Shown here: piece after piece, positions 1-9,638 of the stretch
How the letters are laid out: each line of letters starts with the position of its first letter
How positions within the stretch are numbered: the stretch's first letter is position 1
Origin: Deltaproteobacteria bacterium
GTDB lineage: Bacteria; UBA10199; GCA-002796325; JACPFF01
Assembly: GCA_016183065.1 (NCBI GenBank)
Contig: JACPFF010000015.1
Location: forward strand, 86,796 to 150,795
Direction: 5' to 3'
Length of the DNA: 64,000 bases
Notes under the pieces: model-generated
Databases searched by the model: none
What the model saw: only the letters and a program-made list of their open reading frames with translations
Told to the model about the DNA's origin: nothing
Made by a program: the position numbers and the translations under genes

Positions 1-45
1 GGACTCATGGGATGCGTGTACGAACGCAAAGCGAATGCACCATAC

Positions 46-1686
46 ATGAAGATGGCCATTGCGCAGATTAACACCACGATCGGTGATTTTGACGGGAACG
101 GGCGTCGCATCGAAGCCGAAATGGCGTGGGCACGTGTGCAGGGCGCGAGGCTCGTGGTCTTTCCTGAATTAACGACCACGGGATATCCACCGCGTGACTG
201 CCTCGGTCGTCCCATCTTTGTCGAACAGAATCTGCGTCTGCTTGAGGCGTTGGCGAAGCAGGCGACGGATATCAGTGTGGTGCTGGGGTATGTAGGGCAT
301 GCCGCTGATGCTGAAGGCCCCTGGCGCACCAATAGCGTGGCCCTGCTGGCTGGCGGAAAAATCGCGGCCACGCGACAGAAGACACTCCTTCCGGCCTACG
401 ACGTCTTCGATGAAACGCGCTATTTTGTTCCGGCGACCACGTGGCAGCCGGTCGCCTGTGGTCCCTGGCAGTTGGGACTCACGATTTGTGAAGACGCGTG
501 GCATGATGCGACCGGGATTAACGGGCCACTGCGGTATCACGTCGATCCGCTGCAGGAATTGCAGCGGGCCGGCGCCACCTGCATTCTCAATATTTCGGCA
601 TCACCCTTCATGGTGGGGAAGCGGCGCATGCGCCAAGAGCTCTTGGCACAGGCCGCACGACGGTACGGACTTCCCATGGTCTATGTGAATCTCGTGGGGG
701 GCAATGACCAGCTGGTCTTCGATGGCGGGAGTTTTGTCGTCAATCGACGCGGCGAGGTGACGTGGTGCCTCGAACGCTTTGTCGAGGCCCATGGCGTCAT
801 CGATGCGGCAACGCTCGATGGCCCGGCCATGGTGCAACGCCTCTTGACACCGGTGGAAGCAACCGTGGAGGCCTTGCAATTGGGCCTGCGCGATTATTTG
901 CGCAAATGTGGTTTTCGGTCGGTCCTGATCGGGCTCTCTGGCGGCATTGATTCCGCGGTCGTTGCGGCGTTGGCCGTCGCTGCGCTCGGCTCTGACGCCG
1001 TTACGGGAATTGCCATGCCCTCGCCGTACAGCAGTGCCGCAAGCCTGGCGGATGCCGAAGCCCTTGCAAGGAATTTGGGCATGCATCTCGATGTCATGCC
1101 GATTGACACCATGTACGAGACCTATCGGGATCGGCTCGGGACCGATCGCCACGCAGCGCCCGATCTGGCCGATGAGAATTTGCAGGCACGCATTCGGGGA
1201 ACGATCCTGATGACCCTCTCGAACCGCACGGGCGCGATGGTCCTCTCCACGGGCAACAAGTCCGAACTGGCCGTTGGCTATTGCACACTCTACGGCGACA
1301 TGGTGGGCGGGCTGGCCTTACTCTCCGATGTCCCGAAAACGATGGTCTACGCGCTCGCCGCGTGGATCAATCGCGAGCAACCGCTCATTCCTCCGAGCAT
1401 TCTCCAGAAGCCGCCCTCGGCAGAATTGAGACCGGGACAGGTTGATCAGGAGACCCTCCCACCATATCCGCTGTTGGATGCCATTCTCACCTATTATATC
1501 GAAGACCACCGGAGTATCGACGAGATCATCGATATGGGACTCGATGCGAACATTGTACATGATGTCATCTATCGGGTGAATTGTAATGAGTACAAGCGTC
1601 GTCAGGCTGCTCCCGGGATCCAGATTAGTCGAAAGGCCTTTGGCATCGGACGGCGATTTCCCATCGCCATGCATCTCGATCGATAA
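46..1686 (+). CDS. nadE: Glutamine-dependent NAD+ synthetase
   Basis: Catalyses the last step of NAD synthesis, amidating deamido-NAD with ATP and ammonia drawn from glutamine. The N-terminal half is a nitrilase-type glutaminase: Glu in PELTTTGYPP near residue 39, Lys in KTLLPAYD near 111 and the nucleophile Cys in LTICEDAWHD near 146. The C-terminal half is an ATP-pyrophosphatase with the PP-loop GLSGGIDSAVV near residue 290. About 546 residues is normal for the two-domain form. The frame is open from base 7, but ATG 46 (or 52) places the conserved MKMAIAQINTTIGDF at the N terminus. The stop overlaps the ATG of the next gene by one base, so the two are probably cotranscribed. nadB, from the same pathway, lies 6 kb downstream on the other strand. 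Confidence 0.95.
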   Translation: MKMAIAQINTTIGDFDGNGRRIEAEMAWARVQGARLVVFPELTTTGYPPRDCLGRPIFVEQNLRLLEALAKQATDISVVLGYVGHAADAEGPWRTNSVALLAGGKIAATRQKTLLPAYDVFDETRYFVPATTWQPVACGPWQLGLTICEDAWHDATGINGPLRYHVDPLQELQRAGATCILNISASPFMVGKRRMRQELLAQAARRYGLPMVYVNLVGGNDQLVFDGGSFVVNRRGEVTWCLERFVEAHGVIDAATLDGPAMVQRLLTPVEATVEALQLGLRDYLRKCGFRSVLIGLSGGIDSAVVAALAVAALGSDAVTGIAMPSPYSSAASLADAEALARNLGMHLDVMPIDTMYETYRDRLGTDRHAAPDLADENLQARIRGTILMTLSNRTGAMVLSTGNKSELAVGYCTLYGDMVGGLALLSDVPKTMVYALAAWINREQPLIPPSILQKPPSAELRPGQVDQETLPPYPLLDAILTYYIEDHRSIDEIIDMGLDANIVHDVIYRVNCNEYKRRQAAPGIQISRKAFGIGRRFPIAMHLDR

Positions 1687-2372
1687 TGATGATGGCCGGG
1701 ACACTCTACATTGTTGCAACACCGATCGGGAACCTCGAGGATATGTCGGCGCGGGGGATCCGGATCTTGCGGACCGTGGATTATATTGCCGCAGAAGATA
1801 CCCGTCGGACCCGGAAGCTGTTGTCAGCGCTCGACATCCATACGCCGTTGACCAGTTATCATGGGCATAACGAACTCGAGAAGGGGGAGGCGCTGCTCCA
1901 AACGCTCGTTGGCGGGAAATCTATCGCCCTGGTGAGCGATGCCGGGACACCGGGCATCTCCGATCCAGGGACGCGGCTGGTCGAGGAGGCCCGTGGGCGT
2001 GGAGTGGCCGTGGTGCCCATTCCCGGACCGAGTGCGATCGTGACTGCCTTGTCCGCTGCAGGTGTTCCGACCACACGTTTCACGTTCGTCGGTTTTTTGC
2101 CGGGAAAACGAAGTCGCCGCCGCGTGCTTTTGACACAACTGGCCGCATTGCATCATACGGTTGTCCTCTACGTGGCGCCGTGGGATGTCGCCAAATATCT
2201 GCCGGAGATGGAGGAAGTTTTTGGCGATCGCGATGTGGTGCTCTGTCGTGAATTGACAAAGGTCCATGAGGAATTCCGGCGGAGCACCATGCGGGCCTTG
2301 CGGGTCTGGGCCACGCGGGAAAAAGTGCGTGGCGAAATCACGTTGATCATCGTTGGAGAGGACGCGGGATGA
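1686..2372 (+). CDS. rsmI: 16S rRNA (cytidine-1402 2'-O)-methyltransferase
   Basis: Tetrapyrrole-methylase-fold enzyme that uses SAM to 2'-O-methylate C1402 in the ribosomal P site. The family opening GTLYIVATPIGNLEDMS is intact, followed by AAEDTRRTRKLLS, SDAGTPGISDPG and PIPGPSAIVTALSAAG. At 228 residues it is shorter than the usual 270-290: it stops after the core and lacks the small C-terminal helical extension seen in E. coli. Three consecutive ATG codons (1686, 1689, 1692) could serve as the start. The first overlaps the nadE stop by one base. The last codons overlap the start of the next ORF as ATGA, indicating translational coupling. Confidence 0.93.
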   Translation: MMMAGTLYIVATPIGNLEDMSARGIRILRTVDYIAAEDTRRTRKLLSALDIHTPLTSYHGHNELEKGEALLQTLVGGKSIALVSDAGTPGISDPGTRLVEEARGRGVAVVPIPGPSAIVTALSAAGVPTTRFTFVGFLPGKRSRRRVLLTQLAALHHTVVLYVAPWDVAKYLPEMEEVFGDRDVVLCRELTKVHEEFRRSTMRALRVWATREKVRGEITLIIVGEDAG

Positions 2373-3013
2373 CGCGCATCGGGTGGGACATTATCGCCTC
2401 GCTTGGCGCGGGCGTCATGGTGTGGTGGTCCGTGCGGGTGCTACGGCGCCGTCATCGCCGCCACCGGCGGATCCTTGCGGCGTTGCATGCCATGAGCGGT
2501 CACCTCCTCTTGGAAGAACAACGGATGCAATCAAGGCCCATGCCGACATTGCATGGGCGGTATCACAGCTATTCTATGGCCATTGATGCGGATGATCGGG
2601 CAACGTCGTGGTGTTGGCGCGTGCATACCGAACTGCACAATGTCTGGGACGGTCGTCTTTTCCTGCAGGGCGATGACCGTCCCGGAAAAATGCGGGAACT
2701 CTATGGCAAAGACGTGATGTTCACGGGGGATCGTCTCTTTGACCGACAGGTCATTGTCGCCGGGAGCGACCGCGAGCGCATGCGGTTGCTCTTCACGCCG
2801 TATCTGCGGGCACGATATCAACAATTATCGGAAACGCATTTTCAGATCGAAATGCGGCAGCGGGCGGTCTATGCGGAGTTTGTCACCGGAATAGCACACC
2901 CCGAAGCCCGCGTTGCCACATATCTCGACCTCTTGGCAGTGACCTGCGCGGCGCTCGACCTTCTGTTGCAGGGTCCATTGAACACGGCGACGGACACGTC
3001 ACTCCAGGACTGA
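2369..3013 (+). CDS. Hypothetical membrane-anchored protein
   Basis: Not recognised. The 214-residue product has one N-terminal hydrophobic stretch (about residues 5-25, IIASLGAGVMVWWSVRVL) followed by a very basic run of Arg and His. That suggests an inner-membrane anchor with a cytoplasmic body by the positive-inside rule. The remainder is soluble, mixed alpha/beta in character, without a motif I can name. The start ATG overlaps the rsmI stop by 4 bases, so it is the third gene of the nadE-rsmI operon. The gene ends just before a GC-rich repeat with strong hairpins that could end transcription from both sides. Confidence 0.7.
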   Translation: MTRIGWDIIASLGAGVMVWWSVRVLRRRHRRHRRILAALHAMSGHLLLEEQRMQSRPMPTLHGRYHSYSMAIDADDRATSWCWRVHTELHNVWDGRLFLQGDDRPGKMRELYGKDVMFTGDRLFDRQVIVAGSDRERMRLLFTPYLRARYQQLSETHFQIEMRQRAVYAEFVTGIAHPEARVATYLDLLAVTCAALDLLLQGPLNTATDTSLQD

Positions 3014-3030
3014 CATCCGGGGTCCCACGA

Positions 3031-3166
3031 CCCAGCGCGCACCGCGCGCGCGAGGGGGAGGCTCCAGCGGCTTTGCCGCTGGAGGGGTCGGTGGCGACGA
3101 CCGAGTCCGGGGACCCAGCGAAGCTGGGTGGACGAGGAAGTACCCGGAGGCGGAGCCGCAGGGTAC
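3031..3166. repeat. GC-rich palindromic repeat related to the 9.6-kb array
   Basis: Lies between two convergent genes. It shares the core of the tandem array at 9639-9913, from the CCCAGCGCGCACCGCGCGC opening to CGAAGCTGGGTGGACGAGG, but carries about 28 extra bases forming a perfect hairpin (arms 3062-3071 and 3075-3084, loop TTT). A second hairpin is CCCAGC-GAA-GCTGGG at 3114-3128. A third pair of arms, GTACCC/GGGTAC, closes 3140-3166. It may act as a bidirectional terminator or be a REP-type element; no U tract is seen. Confidence 0.75.
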
Positions 3167-3195
3167 GTGAGCCCCTCTAATAGTATGCGTCCCGA

Positions 3196-5115
3196 TTATG
3201 ACATCTCTTCGAATTCGGCGTCGACGACCTTGCCATCTTTTGGCGGGGACTCGCCGCCTTCCTTCGGCTGCTTTTCCCCGCCACCCGCCGTCCCGGTCGC
3301 CTGTTGGGCCTGCTGGGTGCTCGCCTTGTACATGGCCTCGGCCATGGCGTGAGAACATTGCTGCAACTTCTCCATCGCTCCCTTCAATTTTGCGCCGTCT
3401 TTGGATTCAATGGCTCTCTTGCATTCTGCCACTGCGGCTTCGACCGGAGCGCGTTGCTCGGCGGGAATCTTCTCGTGATTCTCCTTCACCGTTTTCTCTG
3501 TGGCATAAACGAGCGAATCGGCCTGATTGCGCAGATCGATCTCCTCGCGTCGTTTTTTGTCGTCGGTTTCATGCGACTTGGCCTCGGTAACGAGACGCTC
3601 AACGTCCTCTTTCGCCAGACCGCTGGAGGCCGTGATGGTAATGTGCTGTTTCTTGTTCGTGGCCTTGTCCACTGCGCCGACGTTCACGATGCCGTTGGCA
3701 TCGATGTCGAAGGTGACCTCAATCTGTGGAATCCCTCTCGGTGCCGCGGGAATGCCATCCAGCATGAATTTTCCGAGCGAGCGATTGTCGGAGGCCATCG
3801 AGCGTTCCCCCTGCAACACATGCACTTCGACGGACGTCTGCCCGTCGCCGGCCGTGGAGAAGATCTGCGACTTCCGCGTGGGAATCGTGGTATTGCGCTC
3901 GATCATCGGGGTCATCACGCTCCCCTGCGTCTCGATGCCCAAGGTCAGCGGCGTGACATCGAGCAGCAGCATGTCTTTGACGTCGCCGGCCAGGACGCCA
4001 CCCTGGACCGCCGCACCGCAGGCGACGACTTCATCGGGGTTGACCCCTTTGTGCGGTTCACGACCGAAAAATTCCTGCACCAACTGTTGCACTTTCGGGA
4101 TCCGTGTCGAACCACCCACCAGAATGACTTCGTCAATATCGCTCGCCTGTTTGCCGGCATCCTGCAGGCAGCGCTTGCACGGTTCCAGCGTGCGATGGAC
4201 GAGATCGGCGACCAGGGATTCGAATTTGGCCCGCGAAATTTTCATCACGAGATGTTTGGGACCTGTCTGATCCGCGGTAATGAATGGGAGATTGATCTCG
4301 GTCTCCATGGTGCCCGATAATTCACATTTGGCTTTTTCGGCGGCCTCTTTGAGGCGCTGCAAGGCCTGTTTGTCCTTCGACAGATCAATGCCCTGGTCCC
4401 GTCGAAACTCCTGCATGATATATTCGGTCAAGGTGTGATCGAGGTCGTCACCACCCAGATGGGTGTCGCCATTGGTGGCGACGACTTCGACGACATTTTC
4501 GCCGACTTCCAAAATGGAGATATCGAAGGTCCCTCCACCAAAGTCGAAGACCGCAACGGTCTCGTCTTTTTTCTTGTCGATGCCATAGGCCAGTGCTGCG
4601 GCGGTTGGTTCATTAATGATCCGTTTCACCTCCAGCCCCGCGATTTTTCCGGCGTCTTTCGTGGCCTGCCGCTGACTATCGTTGAAATAGGCCGGGACGG
4701 TAATCACGGCCTCTTGCACGGATTCACCCAAATAATCTTCAGCGGCCTTTTTCAGTTTCCGCAAAACATGGGCGGAAATCGCCGGTGGGGCATACCGCTG
4801 ACCCCGCGCCTGAATGTGGGCATCGCCGTTATCCGCGGCGACGACCGTATAGGGGACCCGTTGTGATTCTGCCGTGACTTCATCGTGCCGACGCCCGATA
4901 AATCGCTTGGCGGAAAAAATCGTATTCTCCGGATTAATGGCGGCTTGCCGTTTTGCGGATTGTCCGATCAGGATCTCACCACCCTCCCCAAAGGCGACGA
5001 CCGAGGGGGTCGTACGGGCGCCCTCTTCGTTTTGAATGACTTTCGGTTGGCCGCCCTCCATGACAGCCACACAGGAGTTCGTGGTTCCAAGATCAATTCC
5101 GATGATTTTTCCCAT
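3196..5115 (-). CDS. dnaK: Molecular chaperone DnaK (Hsp70)
   Basis: ATP-driven cytoplasmic chaperone that works with DnaJ and GrpE. The N terminus [18 protein letters not shown] is the Hsp70 signature 1. [12 protein letters not shown] and [14 protein letters not shown] (signatures 2 and 3) follow, then the substrate-binding domain and a helical lid. The C-terminal tail is Gly/Glu/Lys-rich and ends EFEEMS instead of the usual EEVD-type end. Length 639 residues is standard. The frame extends 22 codons upstream, but ATG 5115 follows GGAGGAGC at a good distance and matches the family N terminus. It is divergent from dnaJ across a 157-bp intergenic region; grpE and hrcA are not in the window. A sigma-32-like promoter lies upstream. 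Confidence 0.98.
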   Translation of the reverse strand: MGKIIGIDLGTTNSCVAVMEGGQPKVIQNEEGARTTPSVVAFGEGGEILIGQSAKRQAAINPENTIFSAKRFIGRRHDEVTAESQRVPYTVVAADNGDAHIQARGQRYAPPAISAHVLRKLKKAAEDYLGESVQEAVITVPAYFNDSQRQATKDAGKIAGLEVKRIINEPTAAALAYGIDKKKDETVAVFDFGGGTFDISILEVGENVVEVVATNGDTHLGGDDLDHTLTEYIMQEFRRDQGIDLSKDKQALQRLKEAAEKAKCELSGTMETEINLPFITADQTGPKHLVMKISRAKFESLVADLVHRTLEPCKRCLQDAGKQASDIDEVILVGGSTRIPKVQQLVQEFFGREPHKGVNPDEVVACGAAVQGGVLAGDVKDMLLLDVTPLTLGIETQGSVMTPMIERNTTIPTRKSQIFSTAGDGQTSVEVHVLQGERSMASDNRSLGKFMLDGIPAAPRGIPQIEVTFDIDANGIVNVGAVDKATNKKQHITITASSGLAKEDVERLVTEAKSHETDDKKRREEIDLRNQADSLVYATEKTVKENHEKIPAEQRAPVEAAVAECKRAIESKDGAKLKGAMEKLQQCSHAMAEAMYKASTQQAQQATGTAGGGEKQPKEGGESPPKDGKVVDAEFEEMS

Positions 5116-5179
5116 AGTTGGCTCCTCCAATCGGGGTAAAATTTGCGAAGGCCTCTCGTGCCTCCAAGGGTAGGAGGGC

Positions 5180-5208
5180 ATATGAGGGTCACCGCGCTAA
5201 TGTCAAGG
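5180..5208 (-). promoter_or_regulatory. Sigma-32-like heat-shock promoter of dnaK
   Basis: On the minus strand the sequence reads CCTTGACA, a short spacer, then CCCTCATAT, about 65 bases upstream of the dnaK start. CTTGAC-N13-CCCTCATAT resembles the sigma-32 consensus CTTGAA-N13-17-CCCCATNT. A sigma-70 reading (TTGACA-N18-TATGCC) is also possible. No CIRCE inverted repeat was seen nearby. Confidence 0.55.
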
Positions 5209-5234
5209 AAGGACAGAGTTTTTTTGTTCATAAA

Positions 5235-5262
5235 TTGACTTTTTTCGTGAAGTTCCTATGTA
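5235..5262 (+). promoter_or_regulatory. Promoter of dnaJ with a very short leader
   Basis: TTGACT at 5235-5240, 16-bp spacer, TATGTA at 5257-5262, then 10 bases to the ATG at 5273. There is no Shine-Dalgarno sequence (the bases before the ATG are pyrimidine-rich, GATCCTCCCT). The predicted transcript has a leader of only a few bases. It sits back to back with the dnaK promoter. Confidence 0.5.
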
Positions 5263-5272
5263 GATCCTCCCT

Positions 5273-6337
5273 ATGAAAAACGACGATTATTACGAGGTGT
5301 TAGGTCTTCCTCGCGATGCCGATGCCGTGGCCATCAAAAAGGCCTACCGCCGAGTGGCCATGGATTGCCATCCCGATCGGAATCCGGGGGACCATACGGC
5401 CGAAGAGCGGTTTAAGGCTGCGGCAGAGGCCTACGAAGTCTTAAGCGACCCGGAAAAACGCCAGATTTATGATCGGTACGGGCGGCGTGGCCTCGATCGA
5501 CAGGGGATGCACCACGGCTTTCATGGAATGGACGATATTTTCAGCCACTTTGGCGATATCTTTGAGGGACTCTTTGGCGGGGGAGGTTTTGGGGTGCATC
5601 GCGGCCGTGGGAGACAATCCCAAACGGGGGAGCACCTGCAGACGTCGGTGGCGATTGATCTCCAGGAGGCCGCGGTCGGTGTGGAGCGGGAGGTGGCGAT
5701 CGAACGGCAGATGCCATGTGCGCGGTGTCAGGGGAGCGGCGCACGGCCCGGTTCGAAGCGCATTCCCTGTGTGGCCTGTGGAGGTGCCGGATATCAAACC
5801 GTCCGACAGGGTTTTTTTGTGATGCAATCCACCTGTGGCCATTGTCATGGGGAAGGGACGCGGATTGACGCGGCCTGCGACGAGTGTCGGGGACGTGGTG
5901 CGGTGCGTACAGAGCGCACGTTGAAGGTGAAAATTCCTGCAGGCGTGGAAGACGGGATGCACCTGGTCTTGCGCGGCGAGGGAGATGCCGGCCCACACGG
6001 CGGTCCTGCAGGGGATCTCTATGTCATGGTGCAGGTCGATCCGCATCCGCACTTCCAGCGCGAGGGTCATGATATTTTTGCACGAGTCACTCTCTCATTT
6101 CCCGAGATGGTGTTGGGGACGCAATTGACTGTTCCCACGTTATATGGAAAGGAGTCGCTCACCATTCCGGCCGGGACCGATGTCGGCAGCATCTTCCGAC
6201 TCAAGGGGAAGGGGATGCGGGATGTGCATACCGGGAAGATGGGGGACCACTGTGTGGAAATCATGATCACCATCCCGAAAAAGTTGACGCGCACGCAGCG
6301 GACGTTGCTCGAAGAGTTTCTCCATGAGACGACATAA
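5273..6337 (+). CDS. dnaJ: Co-chaperone DnaJ (Hsp40)
   Basis: Full-length class I J-protein of 354 residues that delivers clients to DnaK and stimulates its ATPase. Order of parts: J domain with the HPD motif (DCHPDRNPG, near residue 33), a Gly/Phe-rich linker with many His residues (about 75-115), a zinc domain with four CxxCxGxG repeats ([32 protein letters not shown], about 145-210) and C-terminal substrate-binding domains. All eight zinc cysteines are present. The start follows a promoter closely and lacks an SD. It overlaps the downstream hydrolase by 14 bases. Head-to-head pairing with dnaK, not the usual dnaK-dnaJ tandem, is a little unusual. Confidence 0.97.
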   Translation: MKNDDYYEVLGLPRDADAVAIKKAYRRVAMDCHPDRNPGDHTAEERFKAAAEAYEVLSDPEKRQIYDRYGRRGLDRQGMHHGFHGMDDIFSHFGDIFEGLFGGGGFGVHRGRGRQSQTGEHLQTSVAIDLQEAAVGVEREVAIERQMPCARCQGSGARPGSKRIPCVACGGAGYQTVRQGFFVMQSTCGHCHGEGTRIDAACDECRGRGAVRTERTLKVKIPAGVEDGMHLVLRGEGDAGPHGGPAGDLYVMVQVDPHPHFQREGHDIFARVTLSFPEMVLGTQLTVPTLYGKESLTIPAGTDVGSIFRLKGKGMRDVHTGKMGDHCVEIMITIPKKLTRTQRTLLEEFLHETT

Positions 6338-7277
6338 TCACGATGGCCAATGGGCGGTCCTTTCGCGGTTTCCCGTCACGAACCAGCTCTCGCTCTATTA
6401 TGAATGGTGGGTTCCGGCCGCGCCAAAAGGGATTCTGCTCGTCGCTCACGGCATTGGTGAACATTCCGGACGGTACGGTCCCTTTGCGCGCGCGTTCTAT
6501 CACCACGGTTTTGCCGTTGCGCTCTTTGACCAGCGCGGCCATGGCCAGTCTGATGGTCCCCGGGGGGAGCTCGTCCATATTCAGGAACATTTGGGCGACC
6601 TTGCGGCCTTTGTCCAACTGACGCGGGAGCGGTTTCCCCATCTCCCGATGTTTTTGGTCGGCCACAGTTTTGGGGGGCAACTGGCCCTCAACTTTGTGGT
6701 GCGATATTCAAAGGGGTTGCGGGGCCTCATTCTCAGTTCGCCCAATATCGGGCTGAAGTTGCAGCTTTCGTGGTGGCAGCAATGGCTCTGCCGCGTGGGA
6801 TCACGCTGGATGCCTTCACTGCCGCTGCGCGATTCCATCCGGCCGGAATGGCTGAGCCACGATCCGGCCATCGTCGAACAGTATCGCAGGGATCCCCGGG
6901 TTGTCCGTGTCTTTACGGTCCATGCGGTGATGGAGGTCTTGCGGAATCTCGATATTGTCATGGCATTGGCCCCACGCATCCATCTGCCGTCGCTCTTTCT
7001 CCATGCCGGTGATGACCGTATTTGCGATCCGGATGCGACCCGACGGTTCTATCGGCGCGTGCCGGTCGGCTACAAACGGCTGAAAATTTATGACGGCTTC
7101 TATCATGAGTTGTTCAATGAAGTAGAGAAGGGACAGGTCTTTCGCGATATTGTGCAATGGATTGACGAATATAGGTTGGAGGAGTTGCGCCCGTTGCCAG
7201 GCGTGACCCAGCATCGCACATACCGAGAGTCTGTAACAACCGAGGGGGCGACATGGTCCGGATCTTCACGTGGGTGA
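6324..7277 (+). CDS. Alpha/beta hydrolase, monoacylglycerol lipase / lysophospholipase-like
   Basis: Serine hydrolase of the Hydrolase_4 type, 317 residues. It has the oxyanion segment [14 protein letters not shown], the [13 protein letters not shown] loop and the nucleophile elbow [11 protein letters not shown] (Ser near residue 112). The acid is probably Asp in [11 protein letters not shown], and the catalytic His lies in [11 protein letters not shown]. The HGxGEHSGRY and RGHGxSxG motifs are typical of monoglyceride lipases and PldB-like lysophospholipases. No signal peptide, so probably cytoplasmic or membrane-associated. The gene starts inside the 3' end of dnaJ (14-bp overlap) and its own end overlaps the following lipoprotein gene by 25 bp. 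Confidence 0.88.
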   Translation: MRRHNHDGQWAVLSRFPVTNQLSLYYEWWVPAAPKGILLVAHGIGEHSGRYGPFARAFYHHGFAVALFDQRGHGQSDGPRGELVHIQEHLGDLAAFVQLTRERFPHLPMFLVGHSFGGQLALNFVVRYSKGLRGLILSSPNIGLKLQLSWWQQWLCRVGSRWMPSLPLRDSIRPEWLSHDPAIVEQYRRDPRVVRVFTVHAVMEVLRNLDIVMALAPRIHLPSLFLHAGDDRICDPDATRRFYRRVPVGYKRLKIYDGFYHELFNEVEKGQVFRDIVQWIDEYRLEELRPLPGVTQHRTYRESVTTEGATWSGSSRG

Positions 7278-7804
7278 GTAGTCTCTCCCTCTTGGTGTCC
7301 CTTGCCCATTGTACGGAAGTGGGGTCGAGCTATAAACATTCCCTGCGGGCATGGCATCGCCATGCCGAGGTCTTCGATGTGAATTCGTTGCGGGCCGAAC
7401 TCCTGTGGGATGCCGTGCATGTGACGCCCACCTTGCGTGACATCCGGATGGATCGAGAGGCCCAGCTACGGCACACCTCGGTGAACGATGTCCGTCGGCA
7501 CATTGATGCAGCATGGTGGTGGGAAGGGACGCTCTTTTATATCAACTTTTTTGCGCCACGGGATGCGAAAGACCTTCTCGCGCCGGATGGCTATTGGCGT
7601 TTGGAATTGACGGATGGCCATGGAACACCATATGCGCAGGGACGGATCGTCGAGGTGCCGGTCACGCCGATTGCCCGAAAACTCTTCCCCTTTCTCACGC
7701 ATTGGTCCAAGACGTATCTGGTGGTCTTTCCCCGGGTTGGCCCGGGTCCGCTTGCCTTGACTTTGTATGGGCTCAATGCGACTTCAACGCTCCGATGGGA
7801 ATAA
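7253..7804 (+). CDS. Putative lipoprotein
   Basis: 183 residues with a short signal peptide ([20 protein letters not shown]) ending in a plausible lipobox LAHC, so probably lipidated at Cys20. The mature part is rich in Trp and Arg, has no motif I can name, and looks like a beta-strand periplasmic domain. ATG 7253 follows GAGGGGGCGAC, a good SD, and lies inside the end of the hydrolase gene, so this is the third gene of the dnaJ operon. It is followed by a convergent gene, nadB, after 32 bases. Confidence 0.72.
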   Translation: MVRIFTWVSSLSLLVSLAHCTEVGSSYKHSLRAWHRHAEVFDVNSLRAELLWDAVHVTPTLRDIRMDREAQLRHTSVNDVRRHIDAAWWWEGTLFYINFFAPRDAKDLLAPDGYWRLELTDGHGTPYAQGRIVEVPVTPIARKLFPFLTHWSKTYLVVFPRVGPGPLALTLYGLNATSTLRWE

Positions 7805-7836
7805 CAACGCGTCATACCATGAGATGAGACACGCTG

Positions 7837-9447
7837 TCAGGGACCATCGGCACGGTTCCAGTGGGAGTCTTTCGGCGCTTCCCACGTCTCAACCGTATTG
7901 ATATTGTAATGGAGACCGCGGCTTTCGCGGCGCCACTGGGCGGACCGGATGATCAGCGCCGCCACCAGGGCAATGTTGCGCAATTCAATCAGGTCCGCTG
8001 TAATCGAAAAATTCCAGTAGTACTCATTGATTTCCTGCTGCAGCAACGTGATGCGCGCGGCGGCCCTGGCCAGGCGCTTATCCGAGCGGACAATCCCCAC
8101 ATAATTCCACATCAGGCGCCGGACTTCGTCCCAGTTGTGGGAGATGACGACCGATTCGTCGCTATCCGTCGTGCCACAAGGGTCCCACTGGGGGATGGCC
8201 GATGCGGGAAGCGCCCGTGCGATCGGTACATGACGGATCGTCTCGGCAATATGTTCGGCCATGACGATGGCCTCCATCAGGGAGTTCGAGGCAAGGCGAT
8301 TGGCGCCATGGAGACCGGTATGGGCCACTTCACCGCAGGCAAAGAGCTGGGCAATGTCCGTGCGACCATGGAGATCGGTCGCGACGCCGCCACAACAGTA
8401 GTGGGCGGCCGGGACCACCGGAATCGGCGCTCGGGTGATATCAATGCCATAGTGGAGGCAGGTGGCATGGATCTGCGGAAATCGCGCGCGGATCTCGGCA
8501 GCGGGTCGATGCGAGAGATCGAGGAGCACGTGGGAATGGCCGTGACGTTTCAGTTCGGCATCAATGGCCCTTGCGACAATATCGCGCGTTGCCAACTCGC
8601 CGCGCGGATCATACCGTTCCATAAAGGGTTCGCCGGTGAGCAACCGGAGTTTTCCCCCTTCACCACGGACGGCCTCCGAGATCAAAAATGACTTGGCCTG
8701 CGGATGATAGAGACACGTGGGATGAAACTGGATGAATTCGAGGTTCGCCACGGTCGCCCCCGCGCGATAGGCCATGGCAATCCCGTCACCCGTGGCGATG
8801 TCCGGGTTGGAGGTGTAGAGGTACACTTTCCCGGCGCCGCCGGTCGCGAGGCAGGTCTGCCGGGCATTGATCGTCCAGATCGTCCCGCTGGGCCGGTGCA
8901 GGGCATAGGCCCCAAAACACGTGGTGGTGCGGCAATGCCGTCGTTGGTCTTGCTGCGTGAGTGTCCGATCCGTGATCAGGTTGACGGCGAGCATCTCCTC
9001 GAACAGCGTGATCCGGGGTTCTGCGGTCACCCGGGCGAGGAGGGCCCCCATGATGGCGCGGCCCGTTTGATCGGTCGCATGGAGCACGCGACGATGCTTG
9101 TGGCCCCCTTCTTGATGCAGATCAAAGTGGTCATCATGGCGCGTGAAATCAACCCCCCAGCCGAGGAGGCGTTCAATGGCCTTGGGGCCTTCCCGGACAA
9201 TCATCTCCACGGCCGCGGTCTTGCAGAGACCGTCCCCGGCACGGAGGGTATCGTCCACATGGGATCCCAGGCTGTCGGTCGCTTCCATGACGGCCGCAAT
9301 GCCGCCTTGGGCACACGCGGTATTGGTCTCTGCAGCACGGCGTTTTGTCAGGACCGTGACGCGGCGGGTGGGGGCGAGCAGGAGGGCAAGGCTCAACCCC
9401 GCAATGCCACTCCCAATGATCAGAACATCGGTCTCGGTATACGCCAT
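7837..9447 (-). CDS. nadB: L-aspartate oxidase
   Basis: FAD enzyme that oxidises L-aspartate to iminoaspartate, the first step of de novo NAD synthesis. The N terminus carries the dinucleotide-binding fold [18 protein letters not shown], followed by [12 protein letters not shown]. Later come RAVRGEGG-type and [15 protein letters not shown] segments, the latter typical of the family, and [20 protein letters not shown] near the C terminus. 536 residues is normal. nadA and nadC are not in the window. The ATG at 9447 has no SD but is only 9 bases from a -10-like element. Confidence 0.95.
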   Translation of the reverse strand: MAYTETDVLIIGSGIAGLSLALLLAPTRRVTVLTKRRAAETNTACAQGGIAAVMEATDSLGSHVDDTLRAGDGLCKTAAVEMIVREGPKAIERLLGWGVDFTRHDDHFDLHQEGGHKHRRVLHATDQTGRAIMGALLARVTAEPRITLFEEMLAVNLITDRTLTQQDQRRHCRTTTCFGAYALHRPSGTIWTINARQTCLATGGAGKVYLYTSNPDIATGDGIAMAYRAGATVANLEFIQFHPTCLYHPQAKSFLISEAVRGEGGKLRLLTGEPFMERYDPRGELATRDIVARAIDAELKRHGHSHVLLDLSHRPAAEIRARFPQIHATCLHYGIDITRAPIPVVPAAHYCCGGVATDLHGRTDIAQLFACGEVAHTGLHGANRLASNSLMEAIVMAEHIAETIRHVPIARALPASAIPQWDPCGTTDSDESVVISHNWDEVRRLMWNYVGIVRSDKRLARAAARITLLQQEINEYYWNFSITADLIELRNIALVAALIIRSAQWRRESRGLHYNINTVETWEAPKDSHWNRADGP

Positions 9448-9456
9448 GACCCGGTG

Positions 9457-9485
9457 CCGCTACCATGGGGCGCAGGACGAGACAA
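9457..9485 (-). promoter_or_regulatory. Probable leaderless promoter of nadB
   Basis: Minus strand: TTGTCT (9480-9485), 17-bp spacer, TAGCGG (9457-9462), 9 bases, ATG at 9447. The -10 match is weak, but the geometry equals that of other genes in the window. The 101-bp hairpin element begins 7 bases upstream of the -35. Confidence 0.4.
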
Positions 9486-9491
9486 CGCCTA

Positions 9492-9592
9492 TAGTATTTC
9501 AACGTGTAATGAGTACAAATGTGCTCATTACACGTTAGAAATACTTATGGTACCGTAAGACGCATGTACTCAGGAAAAGTTAACGCACCATA
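9492..9592. repeat. 101-bp hairpin element, copy 1
   Basis: One of two copies of exactly the same length; the other is 53621-53721, with 8 differences by hand count. The left half is a near-perfect palindrome with arms of about 24 bp (AGTATTTC, then AACGTGTAATGAG on one arm and CTCATTACACGTT on the other) around a 4-base loop. The right half holds TATGGT ... ACCATA as short closing arms and, read leftward, an open frame ending in a stop (peptide YGALTFPEYMRLTVP). It has no recognisable gene of its own. Confidence 0.8.
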
Positions 9593-9638
9593 TCGCAGAA
9601 AGGATGCCTTCAAGCAGCAGGCACGTGGGGCCCCACCA

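Noticed and set aside
3304-4320. Rightward frame of 338 codons opposite dnaK
   Set aside because: Antisense shadow of a strongly conserved gene.
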